64,000 nucleotides of DNA from Ralstonia pickettii (GCF_030582395.1 NZ_CP104382.1:1364001-1428000), one strand, 5' to 3'; positions 8,842 to 18,084 are shown, counted from the stretch's first letter. Translations and numbers: made by a program. Notes: generated from the sequence alone by a model not told the origin.

Positions 8842-10656
8842 ATGTCCGATCTTGCGTCTACCGCCAACGTCATGACTTCCTCACCGCTTCCCTTGCCCGC
8901 GGGCATTGCGCCCGAGATGCTGCGCACGGTGTTCCAACCGATCTTTCGCCTGTCGACCACCGAGGTGCTCGGCTACGAAGCATTGCTGCGCGGGCCGGTG
9001 GGCTCGGCCATGGAGTCGCCGGCGGCGCTGTTTGCCGCGGCATCCGACACGGCGAGCACGATTGCGCTGGAGACCACCGCCGCGCGTCTGGCCATTGCGA
9101 ATTTCTCGGCCATGCGCTTGCCGGGCAAGCTGTTCCTGAACTTCAGCGCGCAAGGCGTGCGACAACTGCTGCAAGATCACGCCCGCCTGCTGCACGCGAT
9201 TGCCGATCACGATCTGCATTCGTCGCGCATCGTCATCGAACTGACCGAGCAGACGCCCATCGACGATCTGGCGAGCTTTGCCGAGGCGCTGTCGGTGGCA
9301 CGCGATTTTGGCCTGCAATGCGCGCTGGACGACTTCGGCACCGGCAATGCCAACCTGAACCTGCTGATCGAACTCACGCCCGACTTCATCAAGCTCGACA
9401 AGTATTTCTTGCGCGACATTGCCAAGCATCCGGCCAAGCTGGACATCGCGCGTACGCTGCAGCAGACGCTCAAGGGCGGCGCCACCAGCATCATTGCCGA
9501 AGGGCTGGAAACCGAGGACGAACTGGGCGTGGTGCGCGACCTGGGCATCCGTTTCGGTCAGGGCTTCTTCCTGGCGCGCCCGCAGGACAAGCCCGCGAGC
9601 GACATGTCGAGCCAGGCGGCGCGCGTGCTGCAGTCCTCGCAGATTGCGGTGTTTCCGCAGGCGGTGCGCGTGGGCTGGCGCGCCATCACGGCCAGCAAGC
9701 TGCTGCGCGTTGCTCCCACGCTGCCCTTGCGCAGCAGCAACGACGACGTGCTGCACCTGTTCAACCGCCATCCTGATCTGCACGCCGTGGCGCTGCTCGA
9801 CGAAGACGAGCGGCCGCTTGCGCTCATCGCACGCCGTGCATTCATCGACCGCTATGCGATGCCGTATCACCGCGAGCTGTACGGCAAGAAACCGGCGCTG
9901 GCGTTTGCCAACCGGCAGCCGGTGCTGGTGGAAAAATCGGCCTCGCTCGAAGACATGTCGGCACTGCTGATGAGCGAAGACCAGCGCTATCTGACCGATG
10001 GTTTCATCATCACCGAACACGGCCGCTACCTGGGCTTGGGCACCGGCGAGGAACTGGTGCGTACCGTGACGGAAATCCGCATCGAGGCCGCCCGCTACGC
10101 CAATCCACTCACATTCCTGCCGGGCAACATTCCGTTGAACCTGCATATTGAACGTTTGCTGGAGGCGAATGCAGAGTTTTATGCATGCTATGTGGACCTG
10201 AACCATTTCAAGCCCTTCAATGACCAGTACGGTTATTGGCAGGGCGACGAGATGCTGAAGATGGCCGCTGCCCTACTGGCGACCGCATGCGAGCCCACAC
10301 GCGATTTTCTCGGCCACGTGGGCGGCGATGATTTCCTGATCCTGTTTCAGAGCGCCGACTGGCAGGCGAGGATTACGCAGGCCATGACGGCGTTCAACGC
10401 CAACGCGCTCGCCATGTACACACCGGCCGACCGCGCGGCAGGCGGCATCCATGCTGAAGACCGCAAGGGGCTGCCGGCCTTCTTCCGCTTCGTGACGATG
10501 GCGGTCGGCGCCCTGCACGTTCACCCCGGAGCCGCACGCAACAGTGACGACATCGGCACGGCGGCGGCCCTCGCCAAACGGCGCGCCAAGCAAAGCGACA
10601 ACGGCTTCTATCTGGAAGCCTTGCGCCCCAGCCAGTCCATGCGCGCCACGGCCTGA
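8842..10656 (+). CDS. EAL-GGDEF cyclic-di-GMP protein
   Basis: A 604-aa cytosolic signalling protein with the EAL domain first (about residues 20-255), a CBS-like middle region, and a C-terminal GGDEF domain (about 435-590). The EAL part keeps its catalytic signature: YEALLRG, LNFSAQ, ELTEQTP, DDFGTG, the KLDK lysine, AEGLE and GQGFFLARP, so c-di-GMP hydrolysis is expected. The GGDEF domain reads GGDDF, an acceptable variant, but lacks the RxxD inhibitory site five residues before it. No membrane segment or signal peptide is present. The ATG at 8842 begins just before the conserved region; an upstream in-frame extension looks non-coding. Confidence 0.9.
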   Translation: MSDLASTANVMTSSPLPLPAGIAPEMLRTVFQPIFRLSTTEVLGYEALLRGPVGSAMESPAALFAAASDTASTIALETTAARLAIANFSAMRLPGKLFLNFSAQGVRQLLQDHARLLHAIADHDLHSSRIVIELTEQTPIDDLASFAEALSVARDFGLQCALDDFGTGNANLNLLIELTPDFIKLDKYFLRDIAKHPAKLDIARTLQQTLKGGATSIIAEGLETEDELGVVRDLGIRFGQGFFLARPQDKPASDMSSQAARVLQSSQIAVFPQAVRVGWRAITASKLLRVAPTLPLRSSNDDVLHLFNRHPDLHAVALLDEDERPLALIARRAFIDRYAMPYHRELYGKKPALAFANRQPVLVEKSASLEDMSALLMSEDQRYLTDGFIITEHGRYLGLGTGEELVRTVTEIRIEAARYANPLTFLPGNIPLNLHIERLLEANAEFYACYVDLNHFKPFNDQYGYWQGDEMLKMAAALLATACEPTRDFLGHVGGDDFLILFQSADWQARITQAMTAFNANALAMYTPADRAAGGIHAEDRKGLPAFFRFVTMAVGALHVHPGAARNSDDIGTAAALAKRRAKQSDNGFYLEALRPSQSMRATA

Positions 10657-10672
10657 AAGCGTCTGGGCGGCG

Positions 10673-11425
10673 CTACAGCACGGCCGGGATCAGCCCGAGC
10701 AACGCGGCCTTCACCACGGCATGCGTCTTGTTGGCGGCATTGAGCTTGGTGATGGCGTTGCGGAGGTGAAAGTTCACGTTGCGCTCGGTCATCTCCAGGA
10801 TGGCGGCAACCTCCGCCACCGTCTTGCCTTCGGCCGTCCAGTGCAGCATCTGCCGCTCGACGTCTTTCAGGCGTGTAGCGGCATCCGGCAAGACTTTACT
10901 GGCCATCAGCGCGCTGATGCTGGCGTGCGCGCGCTGGCCCAGCCAGATCATTTCTGGTTCGGAGGCGGCCAGCTCGTCTTCGGTGATGGGCACGGCGCGG
11001 CGCACCAGGCTGAAGGTACCGAAGATGCCGGAGTGATCGCGAATGGTGTGCGACCACCCATGGTTGAGGCCGTGCTGGCGCGCATCGGCCCAGAACGGCG
11101 ATTCCGCCGTGGCAATGCTGGACCACAGCATTGGCCTGACGCAGCGTTGCCCGTGCTGCAGTACCGGATCGACTGCCGAATAGCCGCACACGCGATAGTG
11201 CTCGCGCCAGTGCTCAGGGAACGTGCTCCAGCAGATGGTGTTGAAGCGCGTGATCGGGATCGCGCCGCGCAGGGCGTAGGCGTAATAGTCGAAACCAAGC
11301 CGCGCCACCGCCGGCTGCAGGCAGCGGAATACCGCATCGGCATCGCGCAAGGCGTTCAATTCGCGCAGCAGTGCCGCACGCCAGGATGTTGCGCGGCCCT
11401 GCGGCAATGGATCGTGAGCGCCCAT
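10673..11425 (-). CDS. LuxR-type quorum-sensing regulator (SolR-like)
   Basis: A 250-aa LuxR regulator with an N-terminal autoinducer-binding domain (residues ~20-165) and a C-terminal GerE helix-turn-helix (~180-245, KTVAEVAAILEMTERNVNFHL). The acyl-homoserine-lactone contact residues are retained: Trp, Tyr and Asp in FPEHWREHYRVCGYSAVDP, Trp in PMLWSS, and Gly in GIFGTFSL. The ATG at 11425 has GGAGG 7 nt upstream and is preferred to a GTG at 11446. No luxI homologue lies in this window, so locally it is an orphan. It resembles SolR of Ralstonia solanacearum. Confidence 0.88.
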   Translation of the reverse strand: MGAHDPLPQGRATSWRAALLRELNALRDADAVFRCLQPAVARLGFDYYAYALRGAIPITRFNTICWSTFPEHWREHYRVCGYSAVDPVLQHGQRCVRPMLWSSIATAESPFWADARQHGLNHGWSHTIRDHSGIFGTFSLVRRAVPITEDELAASEPEMIWLGQRAHASISALMASKVLPDAATRLKDVERQMLHWTAEGKTVAEVAAILEMTERNVNFHLRNAITKLNAANKTHAVVKAALLGLIPAVL

Positions 11426-11446
11426 CCTTTGGCCTCCAGAACCCAC

Positions 11447-12340
11447 TCAATCCCCCGTGCCAGTCCTCATCGATCGGCTCTGTCATTTCCACATGGGTGA
11501 AAACGCATTCAGCCTTGCGTTTTGCTGAGGACTACTTTTGACGTGCTGGAACTATACATAATCCAAAACGAATTGCGCGATGTGCATGCTCAATGCAATT
11601 AGTGGAGGCGCTCGAATAAGAGATAACGCAGTACAGCGATAAATCAACCGATAACCGAATGGTTTGCGCAACATCGCGCGGTTTATTTGAATGTGATATT
11701 TGGCGCGGGTTTCTGGAGTCGCCATCCGGGCAGCGGGATTCAATCATCCTGTAGGCGGAATTCGTACCAACAATGCGGAGCGTTTTTTCATTGTTCTTCG
11801 TGAAGTGAACGATCGCACGCATACCGTTCGCACGGTGAAGAAGGCGCCACGGTACGTGCGCTCGCCTCAACAAGGGGCAGTGCGCGAAAACGACGTCCCA
11901 GCAAAGATTGCGCCTTTACCACGCGGCAGAATGTCGCAGTAAAAATAACAATATCGACTTTGCACGTGCGGTTTGATCAACGCCATGTCAAATTGACGTG
12001 TCACATTTACACGCGTGTGTGGCGAATTGCACGCACAGTGGCAAATTAGGGCAGAAACGACGCTCTTATTGGGGTTTCGGAGTGTCAGCGAAACCCTTAC
12101 AGTCTGGTCCGCGACTCGCCTTCTCGATGTAGTCGAGACCCCGACAAGAAACACGACGGTACGAAGCAACAGGGTTTTTTGGCGCGTCTTCCAATCCTCG
12201 TCACTCCCGGTTTGTGGCGCTTTTTCAAATCCGGCTTTCCCGGAATTGGCGGAGCTTTGCCCAAAATCGGAAAGGTGATGCGGACTTAATGCGGCGATTA
12301 CCCCGCCCCTCTGACCCATTTGCACAGGAAGTCCCGTTTC
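11447..12340. other. Gene-poor, AT-richer region with inverted repeats
   Basis: Roughly 890 nt with no frame I can support. Base composition is clearly less GC-rich than the flanks, especially 11530-11760 and 11940-12060. Two dyads stand out: GGGTTTCG / CGAAACCC at 12072-12096, and TCTCGA-N5-TCGAGA around 12122-12138. This could be regulatory DNA for the downstream secreted protein, an unrecognised small RNA, or decayed acquired sequence. Confidence 0.5.
12072..12096. repeat. 8-bp inverted repeat, possible operator
   Basis: GGGTTTCG (12072-12079) and CGAAACCC (12089-12096) are perfectly complementary around a 9-nt spacer. The site lies about 245 nt upstream of the secreted propeller/discoidin gene. 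There is no T-run on either side, so an operator is more likely than a terminator. Confidence 0.45.
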
Positions 12341-13759
12341 ATGCGCTCCACTCTGATTTCGCTTGGCCTTGTCGCCAGCGCCACGCTCGGTCTGTTCTCC
12401 ATTGGCGCCCAGGCCAACTGCGTCGCCAATCCCCCGACACAATCCAACACGACCTTCCCCGCCAACCTGACCGGCAAGCTCGCCTATCACAGCTACGCCA
12501 GCTACGGCGATGGCACGAGCCAGATCTTTATCTACGATTTTTCGGCGCGCACGCTGCAACAGGTATCGAACGCAGCCTGGGGCATCAAGGACCCCATGAA
12601 CGCCGTGTTCAGCCCCGATGGCAAGTGGATCGCCTTCATGGGGCTGACCAACAACGCGTGGAACGTGTTCTTCTGGCAAGTCGGCTCGACCAGCATGCCG
12701 ATCAACCTCACCAACAGCACCGGCCAGACGCGCAATGAAGACCCGAAGTTCAGCACCGACGGTAAATCGCTGTTCTTCAAGCAAAACGGCGACGTCATGC
12801 AGGCCGCGCTGTCGTATACCAGCTCGGGTCCGGTCTTCACCTCCACCGTGAACCTGACGCGCACGGCACCGACGCTGGAAAACTCGATGCCGTTTGCAAC
12901 GCCGGACGGCACCGCCGTCTTCTACACCACGGGCACCGGTTCGGGCATGGGCCTCTACAAGCAGACCGTGGGCAGCACCGCCAAGGTGGCGTTCGACACG
13001 CCCGCCGGCCTGGCGACGTACTACCCGATCGTACGCGCCGACGGCACGGTGTTCTACGCCCGCTGGCACGACGCCACCAGCCAGGCCGACCAGATCTACA
13101 CCAAGGTCAACCCGAGCGACGCGCCCAACCAGCTCGCGCTCAACGACTGCAACAGCAACAACTCCGACCCATCGCCCGTGAACAACACGAACTACGTGTT
13201 CTTTTCGTCGACGAGCGCCGGCGGCTACCAGCTCTACCTGGGCGACGCGAGCACCGGCCAGCGCTGGAGCCTGTCGCAGTTTGGCGTGAACTCGGACACG
13301 ACCAAGGCCAAGCTCGGCTCGAACTACTACGCAGGCACGCCGACGGCCGCCGCAAAAGCCATCACGCTGCTCTCCCAGGGCAAGCCGGCCAGCGCATCGT
13401 CCAGCTACAGCGCCAGCCTCGGCCCGGCCTACGCGTTCGACGGCAACACCACCAGCACGCGCTGGGATTCCGTGGAAGGCGTGGCCGGCGCGCAATGGCT
13501 GATGGTCGATCTGGGCGCAACCCGCACCATCACCGGCGTCGATCTGTACTGGGACGCAGGCGCCAAGGTGTATTCGATCCAGACCTCGAACGACGGCGTG
13601 AGCTGGACGAGCATCTACTCGACGTCGAGCGGCGCCTCGTGGGGCCATACGTCACTCACCAACCTCAAGGGCAGCGGTCGCTATGTGCGCATGTACGGTA
13701 CGCAGCGCGCCACGCAATGGGGTTACTCGCTGGACGAAATGCAGGTGTGGGGCTACTAA
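12341..13759 (+). CDS. Secreted TolB-like propeller protein with discoidin (F5/8-type C) domain
   Basis: A 472-aa exported protein. A Sec signal peptide (MRSTL.. ending GAQA) is followed by a region of WD40-like/PD40 repeats at about residues 45-330 (for example NAVFSPDGKWIAFMG and NEDPKFSTDGKSLFF), as in TolB. A C-terminal F5/8-type C or CBM32-like domain covers about residues 340-472 (AYAFDGNTTSTRWDS, then WLMVDLGATRTITGVDL, ending RYVRMYGTQRATQWGYSLDEMQVWGY). That domain usually binds glycans. AGGAA lies 10 nt upstream of the ATG. The architecture suggests a carbohydrate-binding extracellular or periplasmic protein; no catalytic motif is seen. A terminator follows. Confidence 0.85.
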   Translation: MRSTLISLGLVASATLGLFSIGAQANCVANPPTQSNTTFPANLTGKLAYHSYASYGDGTSQIFIYDFSARTLQQVSNAAWGIKDPMNAVFSPDGKWIAFMGLTNNAWNVFFWQVGSTSMPINLTNSTGQTRNEDPKFSTDGKSLFFKQNGDVMQAALSYTSSGPVFTSTVNLTRTAPTLENSMPFATPDGTAVFYTTGTGSGMGLYKQTVGSTAKVAFDTPAGLATYYPIVRADGTVFYARWHDATSQADQIYTKVNPSDAPNQLALNDCNSNNSDPSPVNNTNYVFFSSTSAGGYQLYLGDASTGQRWSLSQFGVNSDTTKAKLGSNYYAGTPTAAAKAITLLSQGKPASASSSYSASLGPAYAFDGNTTSTRWDSVEGVAGAQWLMVDLGATRTITGVDLYWDAGAKVYSIQTSNDGVSWTSIYSTSSGASWGHTSLTNLKGSGRYVRMYGTQRATQWGYSLDEMQVWGY

Positions 13760-13800
13760 GCCGCGGTATCCGCATCAGCATCAGCATCGCCTGACATGAC

Positions 13801-13834
13801 AACGCCCCGGTGGCTTCGGCCATCGGGGCGTTTG
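13801..13834 (+). terminator. Rho-independent terminator with TTCG tetraloop
   Basis: The arms AACGCCCCG and CGGGGCGTT pair, with internal TGGC/GCCA pairing around a TTCG loop. A short T-rich tail follows, about 40 nt after the stop of the propeller/discoidin gene. Confidence 0.85.
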
Positions 13835-13958
13835 TCATGGGTCAGGGGGTCGATCAGCAGCCAGCATTGGGGCCTACCCCTAAATTGTCAAAAGCTGAAC
13901 ATTCAGCCTGGGCACGGCTCGGCACGATGGCGTCTCCGCACCACGCCAGAGGATGACG

Positions 13959-15623
13959 ATGCCCTCACGCACACCACCGAACAGCACCCCGCACGGCATG
14001 AGCCGGCGCGATTTCCTGACGCTCGGCACCGCCGCCGCCAGCCTTGGCGCGCTGGGCTTGAGTCTGCCGGAAGGCGCGCATGCCGCTGCGCACGCCAATG
14101 ACGCCAGTTGGCACGCCGGCCAGCTCGCGCACCTGATCCCGGCAGCCAGCCACGACCGCTTTCTCATCAAGGCATCGTTTCAGGCGCCGCTTGCGCGGGC
14201 ACCTTGGTTGATGGTCAACGGCAGGCGCGTCGCTGGGGAGCAGACCGATGCCGCCGGCCGCTTCTGGCGCTTCGACGTGCGCGGTCTGCAGCCCGCCACG
14301 CAATACACGCTGCGCATTGTCGATGCGGCCGGCAAGCCGCTGGCCGACGCGTGGCCGCTGCGCACCTTTCCGTCACCGGATGCCACGCCCGCGCGACTGC
14401 GCATCCTGGCCTACACCTGTGCCGGCGGTTATGACGGCCCACCCTTGGCCGGCAAGACCGCCTGGCTCGACATGACCGCGCGCCGGCGCCTGCTGGCACG
14501 CGGCATGTCGTTTGCACCAGATACCGTCATCGCCAACGGCGACCACATCTACTGGGATCTGCAGACCTCGCAGAACAAGCCCTTCGCACGCCAGGTGCGC
14601 GAACTGATGTGGGCGAAGTTTGGCGGCGCGCTCGACACGTCGGTGCCGATGTCGCACCCGAAGAACGAAGCCATCTTCACGCGCGTGTGCGATTACCAGA
14701 TCAGCGGGCTGTACGGCACCACGCTGCGCTCCACGCCCGCGTATTTCCTGACCGACGACCACGACACCTTCGAGAACGACGAGTTCGACGACAAGGTCGC
14801 CACCTTGCCGCCGGAGCCTTACGGGCTGGTCGGTGCAGAGCTGACACAGCGCCGCTACTACCCCGAGTTCCTGCCTGACGCCAACCGCCCCGTCTGGTTG
14901 CCCGGCGGTGACAAGGCCGGCATGCCCACCGACACCAACAGCGCTTTCGGCACGCTGCGTTACGGCGCATTGCTTGAGGCCGTGCTGTACGACTGCCGGC
15001 GCTTTCTCGACAACAAGGGCATCCACGCACGCGTCGTGCCGCAATGGGTGGAAGACTGGCTCGTGGCGCGCACACGCGCTGAAGACACCGCGCACTTCTT
15101 CCATGTGCCCTCGCTGCCGTTTGCATATTCGTCCGGCAAGCTGGGCGATTGGTATCCGGATTTGCTCGACAGAAAGACCGGCCGCCTCGTCGCCAACGAA
15201 CCCAAGGCTGGCTGGCAAAGCGGTTGGCACGCCCAGCACCAGCGCCTGGTGGCGGCGCTTGCCCAGCAGAAACAGCGCGCGGCCGTCATCGTGCAAGGCG
15301 ACTTCCATGCATCGGCGGCCGGGTCGATGTCGCGCTCCGCAGACCTCGCCTTCGCACAGCCCGTGCACACGGTCATGACGGGCACGCTGGGCACTGGCGA
15401 CCTCGCTTTCCCTTCAGCATTCCGCAGCATCGAGACCACGCCGGCACTGTCCGTGGCCATGCAGGAGGCGCTACGCCCAACGGAGAAAAACGGCTTTACC
15501 ATCATCGACGTGACGCCCGAGAAGATGACCTTCTCGCTGTTCATGTGGCGCCCGCCCGAGCCGGTGGAAGCCATCGATACGCTACAGCCGGCGCTGGTGT
15601 ACGAGGTGCCGCGGCTGGCGTGA
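13959..15623 (+). CDS. Tat-exported PhoD-like alkaline phosphatase/phosphodiesterase
   Basis: A 554-aa metallophosphoesterase-type enzyme. A twin-arginine signal (MSRRDFLTLG followed by an Ala/Leu-rich core ending EGAHA) marks export in folded form. Metal-site motifs in order: ANGDHIYWD, TDDHDTFENDEFDD and QGDFHASAAG, matching the PhoD/alkaline phosphatase D fold. PhoD enzymes use Ca2+/Fe3+ and hydrolyse phosphomono- or diesters. AGAGG sits 6 nt before the ATG at 13959; an ATG at 13953 and one at the SRRDF methionine are alternatives. No Pho box was identified by eye. Confidence 0.85.
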   Translation: MPSRTPPNSTPHGMSRRDFLTLGTAAASLGALGLSLPEGAHAAAHANDASWHAGQLAHLIPAASHDRFLIKASFQAPLARAPWLMVNGRRVAGEQTDAAGRFWRFDVRGLQPATQYTLRIVDAAGKPLADAWPLRTFPSPDATPARLRILAYTCAGGYDGPPLAGKTAWLDMTARRRLLARGMSFAPDTVIANGDHIYWDLQTSQNKPFARQVRELMWAKFGGALDTSVPMSHPKNEAIFTRVCDYQISGLYGTTLRSTPAYFLTDDHDTFENDEFDDKVATLPPEPYGLVGAELTQRRYYPEFLPDANRPVWLPGGDKAGMPTDTNSAFGTLRYGALLEAVLYDCRRFLDNKGIHARVVPQWVEDWLVARTRAEDTAHFFHVPSLPFAYSSGKLGDWYPDLLDRKTGRLVANEPKAGWQSGWHAQHQRLVAALAQQKQRAAVIVQGDFHASAAGSMSRSADLAFAQPVHTVMTGTLGTGDLAFPSAFRSIETTPALSVAMQEALRPTEKNGFTIIDVTPEKMTFSLFMWRPPEPVEAIDTLQPALVYEVPRLA

Positions 15624-15650
15624 GAAGTCAGCACAACAACTAGGAGACGC

Positions 15651-16664
15651 ATGGCGAAGATCTGCATCGTGGGGGCCGGCTCGATCGGCTGTTACCTGGG
15701 TGGCCGTCTGCTGGCGGCCGGCGCCGATGTCTCGCTCGTGGGCCGCGCACGCATCGGCAACGAACTGAGCGCGCACGGCCTCACCTTGACGGACTACCGC
15801 AACGGCCGCTGGCAGGTGCAGCCGGCGGTGATCCGCTACATGGCCGAGCCCGGCGCGGCCGCCGATGCCGATCTCGTGCTGGTGACCGTGAAGTCCGCTG
15901 CCACGCAATCCGTCGCCGATGAACTGAAGCCGGTGCTGCGCGCGGGCGCCATCGTCATCAGCTTCCAGAACGGTCTGCGCAATGCCGACGTCCTGCGCGC
16001 CGCCCTGCCGCAGCAGATCGTACTGGCCGGCATGGTGCCCTTCAACGTGATGCAGCCTGGCCCGGGTGCCTTTCATCAGGGTACGGCCGGTGAATTGGAA
16101 GTGGCGGCATCCCCCACGCTGCAGCCGTTTCTCGATGACTTCCTCCGCGCCGGTCTGCCGCTCACGGAACGCACCGACATGGCAGCTGTGCAATGGGCCA
16201 AGCTGCTGCTCAACCTGAACAACGCCATCAATGCACTGGCCAACCGGCCGCTGAAGGAAGAGCTGTCGCAGCGTGCGTACCGTCGCTGCCTCGCGCTGGC
16301 GCAAACGGAGGCACTCCGGCTGCTGTCGCGTGCGGGCATCCAGCCTGCCAAGCTGACGCCCATACCGCCCGCCTGGATTCCACGCCTGCTTGCCACACCC
16401 GATGCGGTGTTTGCGCGTCTGGGCGGCAAGATGCTCGCCATCGATCCGCTCGCGCGTTCGTCCATGTCCGACGATCTGGCCGCCGGCCGCACGACCGAAG
16501 TCGACTGGATCAACGGCGAAGTGGTGCGCCTGGCCGAGCGCCTGGGGCAACGCGCCCCCGTGAATGCACACCTGTGTGCGATGGTGCATGCCGCCGAATC
16601 TGCTGCCACGCGCCCGAGCTGGTCCGGCAACGATCTGTTGGCGGCCTTGCGTGCAGCGGGTTAG
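15651..16664 (+). CDS. 2-dehydropantoate 2-reductase (ketopantoate reductase family)
   Basis: A 337-aa ApbA/PanE-family protein. The N-terminal NADP-binding motif GAGSIGCYLGGRL is at residues 7-20, the catalytic Lys in LVLVTVKSAATQ near residue 83, and the C-terminal helical domain contains KLLLNLNNAINAL and the late Glu in TTEVDWINGEV. PanE reduces ketopantoate to pantoate for CoA synthesis, but many genomes have several paralogues acting on other 2-keto acids, so panE is not assigned. Good AGGAG site before the ATG. The stop overlaps the converging Crp/Fnr stop by 4 nt. Confidence 0.88.
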   Translation: MAKICIVGAGSIGCYLGGRLLAAGADVSLVGRARIGNELSAHGLTLTDYRNGRWQVQPAVIRYMAEPGAAADADLVLVTVKSAATQSVADELKPVLRAGAIVISFQNGLRNADVLRAALPQQIVLAGMVPFNVMQPGPGAFHQGTAGELEVAASPTLQPFLDDFLRAGLPLTERTDMAAVQWAKLLLNLNNAINALANRPLKEELSQRAYRRCLALAQTEALRLLSRAGIQPAKLTPIPPAWIPRLLATPDAVFARLGGKMLAIDPLARSSMSDDLAAGRTTEVDWINGEVVRLAERLGQRAPVNAHLCAMVHAAESAATRPSWSGNDLLAALRAAG

Positions 16665-17353
16665 TCGGCGCCTGCTTCGCTGGCATCCAGCAACAACGCC
16701 ATGTCCTGAATCTCGATGTGGCCATAGCGCAGGCGGATCGCACCGAGCTTGACCAGTGCCTGCAGCTCCTTGCTCAGCGTCTGCCGGCTGATGCCCAGCA
16801 TCATCGCCAAGGCGTCTTGCGAGGTCGAGATGCTCGCGCGCCCCTCTGCCGATTGCGACACATCGCCGTGCGCGAGTGAAGCAATGCGCCGCGCCACACG
16901 CGCCCGCGTACCGTGCAGTGCCGCACTCGCCAGCGAGCCATACGCCAGCCGCAAGCGCGCTGCCACCAGCCGCGCAATCGCCCCGGCAAACGCGGCATCA
17001 CGCATCAATGCTTCAAAGCGCGCCACGCTCACCGCCAGCACTTCCGAATCTTCCAGTGCGATGGCGCAATGGCCGCGCGGTTGTTGATCGAGCGTCGACA
17101 CTCCGCCAAACCAGTTGCCTGGCTCCACCAATGCGAGGATGGCCTCATCCCCGTCGGCATTGAAGATGGAGAGCTTGAGCGTGCCGCTGGCCACGCCAAA
17201 GAACGCGTGCGAAACGGCGTCCATGGGATCGCCCTGCCGAAAGAGAAATGTGCCAGCGGCGATGCGCACGGGCACCGTGGCTTCGAGCAGTGCATCGGCA
17301 ACGTGCGGCGCGAGGCTCCGGAACCAAAGGTTGGCGGCAAATGCGTTCAGCAC
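16661..17353 (-). CDS. Crp/Fnr-family transcriptional regulator
   Basis: A 230-aa regulator with a cyclic-nucleotide-binding-type barrel at residues ~15-130 (GTFLFRQGDPMDAV, then VEPGNWFGGVSTLDQQPRG) and a Crp-type winged HTH at ~150-220 (ISTSQDALAMMLGISRQTLSKELQ). It has no N-terminal Cys cluster, so it is not a classical FNR. The cAMP-contact residues are not well conserved, so the ligand is unknown. It starts with GTG at 17353 with GGGAG 7 nt upstream. It is the last gene of a minus-strand run behind a 2OG oxygenase gene (16-nt gap). Confidence 0.88.
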   Translation of the reverse strand: MLNAFAANLWFRSLAPHVADALLEATVPVRIAAGTFLFRQGDPMDAVSHAFFGVASGTLKLSIFNADGDEAILALVEPGNWFGGVSTLDQQPRGHCAIALEDSEVLAVSVARFEALMRDAAFAGAIARLVAARLRLAYGSLASAALHGTRARVARRIASLAHGDVSQSAEGRASISTSQDALAMMLGISRQTLSKELQALVKLGAIRLRYGHIEIQDMALLLDASEAGAD

Positions 17354-17369
17354 GATTCAGCTCCCGCAC

Positions 17370-17741
17370 TTAGCCTCGACGGCCTAGCACCCAACCCACC
17401 GACAGCACATACCGGCTGCCCCCCACGACGCGCGTCAGGCTGTGCTCACACGCATCGGGTCGGAACAGCTTGATGCGTCGTGTCTGGAAGATCGGCTTCG
17501 CGCAGACAAACTCGCCGCCCGCGCGTGGCGACTTCAGCACGATGTTCAGTCGGTAGTGCCGGCCGTTGGTAACGGGGTCGGTATGCGGTGGAATTTCCGA
17601 GCCGTCCGGATAGCGGATCAGGTAGCTGTCGAACGGGATGGGCCACGGCGCGGTGGCCAGCAGCATCTTGTCGTAGCCCGTGCCCTGGCGGCCGCGCTGC
17701 CGGCGAAAGGCGGTGCTGAAGAATGCGCGCAAGGAAGACAT
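17370..17741 (-). CDS. Small 2-oxoglutarate/Fe(II) oxygenase-like protein
   Basis: A 123-aa protein with the core of a prolyl-4-hydroxylase-like jelly roll. The iron pair His/Asp is in IPPHTDPV, the distal His in DACEHSLTRV, and the 2-oxoglutarate Arg in GGSRYVLSVGW. At this length it is a minimal version, shorter than PiuC-like enzymes of about 200 aa. The ATG at 17741 has only a weak ribosome binding site. It lies between a DUF2164 gene and the Crp/Fnr gene. Substrate unknown; protein or small-molecule hydroxylation is possible. Confidence 0.75.
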   Translation of the reverse strand: MSSLRAFFSTAFRRQRGRQGTGYDKMLLATAPWPIPFDSYLIRYPDGSEIPPHTDPVTNGRHYRLNIVLKSPRAGGEFVCAKPIFQTRRIKLFRPDACEHSLTRVVGGSRYVLSVGWVLGRRG

Positions 17742-17785
17742 GGAAGCGAAACAGCCCGATGGAATCCGGGCATGTTAGCCGGGAA

Positions 17786-18049
17786 CTATCGGCGCTTGTC
17801 GAATTTCTTCCAGTAACCGAACGGCTCCTGGTGGCACTCGTAGTCCAGCTCGGCCACGCGCGTCTGCAGGCGTTCCTGCACCTCCTGCACGGCAAGGTTG
17901 TAGACCGCGGGGCCGATCTCTTCAAGAAAGAAACTCAGCAGCGCACCGGCCTGGATGTTGCCGATGCGCTCGTCCAACTGCTCGGTGAAGTAGCGCTGGA
18001 TGGATTGGACGGCCTCTTCGCGGACGTCGCGGTCAAGTTCGATGGGCAT
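17786..18049 (-). CDS. DUF2164-type small protein
   Basis: An 87-aa protein beginning MPIELDRDVREEAVQSIQRYF, with the family's central helix region (GNIQAGALLSFFLEEIGPAVYNLAV) and a charged end (YWKKFDKRR). This matches the DUF2164 group of short, conserved, cytosolic proteins of unknown function. The start at 18049 fits the family N-terminus; longer in-frame extensions overlap treA and are not credible. It sits 35 nt after the trehalase stop, in the same direction. Confidence 0.8.
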   Translation of the reverse strand: MPIELDRDVREEAVQSIQRYFTEQLDERIGNIQAGALLSFFLEEIGPAVYNLAVQEVQERLQTRVAELDYECHQEPFGYWKKFDKRR

Positions 18050-18084
18050 GCGCAGGGCTCGCGGTGGCGGACAAGGCCACCAGC

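Noticed and set aside
8881..10206. Open frame opposite the EAL-GGDEF gene
   Set aside because: Antisense shadow with no domain; the plus strand carries full catalytic motifs.
11745..11770. lux-box-like sequence near a CCTGTAGG half-site
   Set aside because: The second half does not mirror the first; not a convincing 20-bp dyad.
11532..11873. 113-codon minus-strand frame in the gene-poor region
   Set aside because: No ribosome binding site, no domain, and unusual amino-acid usage; treated as non-coding.
11867..13648. 593-codon open frame opposite the propeller/discoidin gene
   Set aside because: Arg/Gly/Val-rich antisense translation with no motif; the plus-strand gene has a signal peptide and domains.
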